Shown here: positions 13,772 through 16,394 of the stretch, one piece after another
Layout: each line of letters opens with the position of its first letter
How positions within the stretch are numbered: the stretch's first letter is position 1
Origin: an uncultured Porphyromonadaceae bacterium
GTDB taxonomy: Bacteria > Bacteroidota > Bacteroidia > Bacteroidales > Muribaculaceae
Assembly: GCA_947174225.1 (NCBI GenBank)
Contig: CAMWIF010000012.1
Coordinates: forward strand, 1-16,394
Direction of reading: 5' to 3'
DNA length: 16,394 nt
Notes under the pieces: model-generated
The model's database searches: none
What the model saw: only the letters and a program-made list of their open reading frames with translations
What the model was told of the DNA's origin: nothing
Made by a program: the position numbers and the translations under genes

Positions 13772-13832
13772 AAAATTAAATTGGTAACTCGTCAACATAA
13801 AAAATATGTATCCGCGCTACCAATTTAATTTT
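13772..13832 (-). terminator. Perfect 15-bp inverted repeat, probable hut-operon terminator
   Basis: AAAATTAAATTGGTA (13772-13786) and TACCAATTTAATTTT (13818-13832) are perfect inverted arms 31 bp apart. On the - strand the second arm runs straight into further Ts, giving an 8-T run, then CC and the rhodanese -7 element. The position after hutH suits a terminator. The large loop and AT-rich stem make a cruciform or protein-binding role possible too. Confidence 0.55.
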
Positions 13833-13889
13833 ATCTGTAGACCTAAGCGATGGTCAGGTTTACCCTATCTGTTTCTTACTTAGCTATTA

Positions 13890-13924
13890 TATCACAATGC
13901 CGTAGGAATTATTCTATCACAATG
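13890..13924. repeat. Direct repeat spanning the hutH stop codon
   Basis: TATCACAATG occurs at 13890-13899 and 13915-13924, 25 bp apart, with similarity extending a few bases further on the left side. The right copy covers the last codons of hutH. It looks like an old short duplication of the gene end. Confidence 0.55.
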
Positions 13925-15414
13925 TCATAATGCTCCAAGAAATCCATTGTCTTTGCAATGTATTCTTGCATAACAACATCATCTTCCACGAAGGGCACCA
14001 CCTTGCGATAGTCGGTCATAACCTTCTCAATCATTGGCGATGATTTGAGCGGACGACGGAAATCTATGCCTTGGGCAGCGTTCATAAGTTCTATGGCAGC
14101 GATAATCTTAAGATTATCAACTATCTTATGAAGCTTTGTGGCGGAGTTGGCACCCATCGACACCAAGTCTTCCTGACCGTTGGAGCTTACGATGGAATCG
14201 CAGGACGCTGGCCAAGCGTACATCTTGTTCTGGCTTACTACCGAAGCGGCAGCATACTGCGGAATCATGAATCCTGAGTTGAGACCCGGCTTAGCCACAA
14301 GAAATTCCGGTAAGCCACGCTTACCATCAATGAGTTGAGCCACACGACGCTCTGAGATATTGCCAAGCTCATGGAGCGCCACGCCCATATAGTCAAACAC
14401 AAGGGCTATAGGCTCGCCATGGAAATTGCCACCGCTCACAACCAAGTCATCATCAGGGAAGACGGTGGGATTATCAGTGACAGAGTTAATCTCTATATGA
14501 AGAACTTCTGTGACATGGTGCATAGCATCCTTCACAGCACCATGTACCTGCGGAATGCAACGGAAAGAATAAGGATCTTGCACGTGTTCCTTCTCGTGCT
14601 CTATAATCTCACTGTCTTTTAAGATACGGCGAAATACATCACCCGTCTCAATCTGTCCGGGGTGAGGACGCACTTGCTGAATACAATTCCAAAACGGCTC
14701 TATGCGTCCGTCGTATGCCTCAAGACTCATAGCTCCGAACATATCGAAACAGTTAACGAGATGCCAACCGTCTATGAGTGCCTTGATACCGTTGGAACTC
14801 ATAAACTGTGTGCCGTTGAGAAGTGCCAATCCCTCTTTCGACTGCAATTTAATCGGCTCCCAGCCAAATTCATCAAGGATAGCCTTTCCAGTGTATTTCT
14901 TACCTTCATAGATAACCTCACCTTCACCGATAAGCGGAAGGAAAAGATTAGCTAAGGGTGCCAAGTCACCGGATGCACCCAATGAACCACGGTCGTAGAC
15001 TATAGGATATATGCTGTAATTATAAAAATCAATTATGCGCTCCACTGTCTTAACCTGGACTCCGCTGAAACCCATCGAAAGAGCGTGGGCTTTAAGCAGA
15101 AGCATCAGCTTAACCACTATCGGAGCCACGGGAGTGCCTACACTGCAAGAATGGCTCTTCACCAGATTCTCCTGAAGGGTGGAAAGCTGGTCTTTAGAGA
15201 TTGTCCTGTTGCAAAGCGAACCGAAACCGGTTGTCACACCATATATAGGCTTTGAAAGATCCTCCTCCTTCTTGTCAAGATAGTCTCGACATTTCTGGAT
15301 CTTTTGTCGAGCCTCGTCAGAAAGCGTGAGACGGGCTTTACTTTTGAGAATCTTCTCAATCAGATCGTAAGTCAACAGACTTGACCCAATGGCATATGTT
15401 TCCATTCTTCCCAT
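13909..15414 (-). CDS. hutH: Histidine ammonia-lyase
   Basis: A 501-residue cytoplasmic enzyme that deaminates L-histidine to trans-urocanate, the first step of histidine use. The MIO cofactor-forming triad Ala147-Ser148-Gly149 is present in DRGSLGASGDLAPLA. Other family landmarks are YGVTTGFGSL (58-67; active-site Tyr58), GLALLNGTQFM (195-205), VQDPYSFRCIPQVHG (278-292), VSGGNFHGEP (326-335) and SNGQEDLVSMG (411-421). Length is normal for HutH. The ATG at 15414 lies 4 bp after the cyclodeaminase stop, with a GAGGAT stretch between; an ATG three codons further in is also possible. Order in the transcript is hutI, cyclodeaminase, hutH. Confidence 0.96.
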   Translation of the reverse strand: MGRMETYAIGSSLLTYDLIEKILKSKARLTLSDEARQKIQKCRDYLDKKEEDLSKPIYGVTTGFGSLCNRTISKDQLSTLQENLVKSHSCSVGTPVAPIVVKLMLLLKAHALSMGFSGVQVKTVERIIDFYNYSIYPIVYDRGSLGASGDLAPLANLFLPLIGEGEVIYEGKKYTGKAILDEFGWEPIKLQSKEGLALLNGTQFMSSNGIKALIDGWHLVNCFDMFGAMSLEAYDGRIEPFWNCIQQVRPHPGQIETGDVFRRILKDSEIIEHEKEHVQDPYSFRCIPQVHGAVKDAMHHVTEVLHIEINSVTDNPTVFPDDDLVVSGGNFHGEPIALVFDYMGVALHELGNISERRVAQLIDGKRGLPEFLVAKPGLNSGFMIPQYAAASVVSQNKMYAWPASCDSIVSSNGQEDLVSMGANSATKLHKIVDNLKIIAAIELMNAAQGIDFRRPLKSSPMIEKVMTDYRKVVPFVEDDVVMQEYIAKTMDFLEHYDIVIE

Positions 15415-15418
15415 ATCC

Positions 15419-16039
15419 TCAGATTATTACGGTGTTGAGAAGCGCCGCCTCCTTAATTTCAGCCTCATCATGGAGAGCCATACACTCATCCTCCAACTGA
15501 GAGGCTACCTCGCGGTCATCGAGACCGGCAAGATTGATACGCACGTTGAGGATAGCTCCAAAAGCTGCTGTGCGGGCACACATCATAGCAACGCAGCAGT
15601 CTGTGATAGCGTTTTTATTACCCTTTACGGCTATCTCCTGAATACCGTCCATAATTCCCACAGCGGTACGCGCCACCTCCAATGGCACTAAAGCCGCAGC
15701 AAGAGTGGCTTTCTGTATAGCCTCTTTACGCACGGCTTTCTCCTCATCCGTAGCTTTTGGGAGCTTAAATGCATCAAACACCACCTGATAAGCGGCGGCG
15801 TCCTCGTCGATGAAATTGACAAATTTATTACGTGCCTCCTCCATTTCGGGAGCAAGACGGAGCATATCTTCTTCTACATCGGCATATTTCTTACGACCTA
15901 TGGTCAAAGCAGTCACCATCTGACCCAAAGCGGCTGCCAAGGAGCCACAAAGCGCCGACACACTTCCGCCACCGGGCACCGGATCGCTTCCGTAGGTTCT
16001 CTCAAGGAATTCGTTTATAGTAAGATCTTGCAGTTTCAT
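15419..16039 (-). CDS. fchA: Formiminotetrahydrofolate cyclodeaminase (FTCD_C/FchA family)
   Basis: A 206-residue helical cytoplasmic enzyme of the cyclodeaminase/cyclohydrolase family. It converts 5-formimino-tetrahydrofolate to 5,10-methenyl-tetrahydrofolate with release of ammonia. The N-terminal DPVPGGGSVSALCGSLAAAL segment (19-38) with its PGGGS folate-binding loop is diagnostic. GIMDGIQEIAVKGNKNAITD and the DCCVAMMCARTAAFGAILNV region (about 146-165) are also typical. It is a stand-alone domain; the formiminotransferase partner would be a separate gene, presumably outside the window. Context between hutI and hutH supports the histidine-degradation role. No Shine-Dalgarno is seen. The ATG at 16039 is preceded by a TTTAGGG heptamer array. 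Confidence 0.92.
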   Translation of the reverse strand: MKLQDLTINEFLERTYGSDPVPGGGSVSALCGSLAAALGQMVTALTIGRKKYADVEEDMLRLAPEMEEARNKFVNFIDEDAAAYQVVFDAFKLPKATDEEKAVRKEAIQKATLAAALVPLEVARTAVGIMDGIQEIAVKGNKNAITDCCVAMMCARTAAFGAILNVRINLAGLDDREVASQLEDECMALHDEAEIKEAALLNTVII

Positions 16040-16052
16040 AATGTTGAGTTGG

Positions 16053-16103
16053 TTTAGGGTTTAGGGTTTAAATTTAGGGTTTAGGGTAACTATGGGTTAT
16101 GGG
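16053..16103. repeat. TTTAGGG heptamer (telomere-like) repeat array
   Basis: Exact TTTAGGG units lie at 16053-16059, 16060-16066, 16073-16079 and 16080-16086. Related CTATGGG (16090-16096) and TTATGGG (16097-16103) follow. The last unit includes the hutI stop codon (TAA on the - strand at 16097-16099). The array fills most of the 57-bp spacer between hutI and the cyclodeaminase. Confidence 0.9.
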
Positions 16104-16394
16104 TTTTGAGAGACTACTCTACCGGCGTGGATAGTGGTCTTTACGCAGTTCATACCTACATAGTAAGGAAGAATATGGTAGTTATCGCAGCCGAGAATCA
16201 CAACGTCTCCCCTTTTACCCGGTTCCAAGCTACCTATTTCGTGCGCCATATCGAGAGCAGCGGCACCGTGCAGAGTCAGAGCGGTTATTGTCTCCTCAAT
16301 GCTCATATTCATATATATGCAGGCAAGAGCTATGGTCAAGGGAATCGAGCCTGAGAAGCAGCTTCCGGGGTTAAGATCGGTGGCAAGTGCTACA
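16097..16394 (-). CDS. hutI: Imidazolonepropionase, C-terminal fragment
   Basis: The frame is open to the window edge, giving the last 98 residues. It begins VALATDLNPGSC, the HutI signature around the metal-site Asp of the amidohydrolase fold. ALACIYMNMSIEETITALTLHGAAAL and IGSLEPGKRGDVVILGCDN follow, typical of the amidohydrolase C-terminus, with an ending near TTIHAGRVV. The enzyme hydrolyses imidazolone-5-propionate to formimino-L-glutamate in the cytoplasm. It is the upstream member of the hutI-cyclodeaminase-hutH cluster. The C-terminal codons (SQNP-stop) run into the heptamer repeat, so the extreme end may have been altered by repeat change. Confidence 0.93.
   Translation of the reverse strand, partial: VALATDLNPGSCFSGSIPLTIALACIYMNMSIEETITALTLHGAAALDMAHEIGSLEPGKRGDVVILGCDNYHILPYYVGMNCVKTTIHAGRVVSQNP

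Noticed and set aside
16053..16103. TTTAGGG repeats as evidence of a eukaryotic telomere or contamination
   Set aside because: The array is short, imperfect and embedded between two bacterial hut genes in one operon, so it is an internal bacterial repeat.

Overview
The window looks like part of a Bacteroidales chromosome, plausibly a gut Muribaculaceae or Bacteroides relative. Four things point that way. There is an outer-membrane beta-barrel C-terminus and a secreted GH43 glycosidase. Promoter -7 elements of the TAnnTTTG type recur, including one full TTTG-N20-TAAATTTG match. Shine-Dalgarno sequences are mostly absent. There is a linear hutI / cyclodeaminase / hutH histidine-degradation cluster. 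The family-level placement is inference.

Layout. 1-279 (+) is the end of an outer-membrane barrel protein, separated by a terminator hairpin from a leftward block. That block (375-3645, -) holds a D-2-hydroxyacid dehydrogenase, an XRE-cupin regulator and a medium-chain acyl-CoA synthetase-like AMP ligase. Next comes an accessory-looking stretch (3689-11722, all -). It contains (i) a tightly packed four-gene operon behind a consensus Bacteroidales promoter: an acidic helical protein, a very basic membrane-active-looking protein, a large AT-rich protein I do not recognise, and a Ycf46/CDC48-type AAA+ ATPase; and (ii) an Eco47II-family (GGNCC) type II restriction-modification pair followed closely by an AAA-ATPase_like/PD-(D/E)XK protein. 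A 437-bp AT-rich gap separates this from a rightward GH43 glycosidase (12160-13173). The rest is leftward again: a rhodanese lipoprotein (13298-13723) and the histidine-utilisation genes hutH, cyclodeaminase and the end of hutI (13909-16394).

How genes work together. The hut genes degrade histidine: HutH makes urocanate, HutI opens imidazolone propionate, and the cyclodeaminase recycles formimino-tetrahydrofolate. The restriction enzyme and methyltransferase form one translationally coupled unit, and the methyltransferase carries an N-terminal helix-turn-helix that could make it its own regulator. The four-gene operon is the best candidate for an undescribed system: a hexameric remodelling ATPase encoded with a cationic amphipathic protein, an acidic partner and an unknown protein, next to defence genes. 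Its function cannot be read from sequence alone.

Small repeats are common. They include a telomere-like TTTAGGG heptamer array, a perfect 15-bp inverted repeat, an in-frame 24-bp tandem repeat, and short duplications that span stop codons at three gene ends. I saw no tRNA, rRNA, CRISPR array or insertion sequence.
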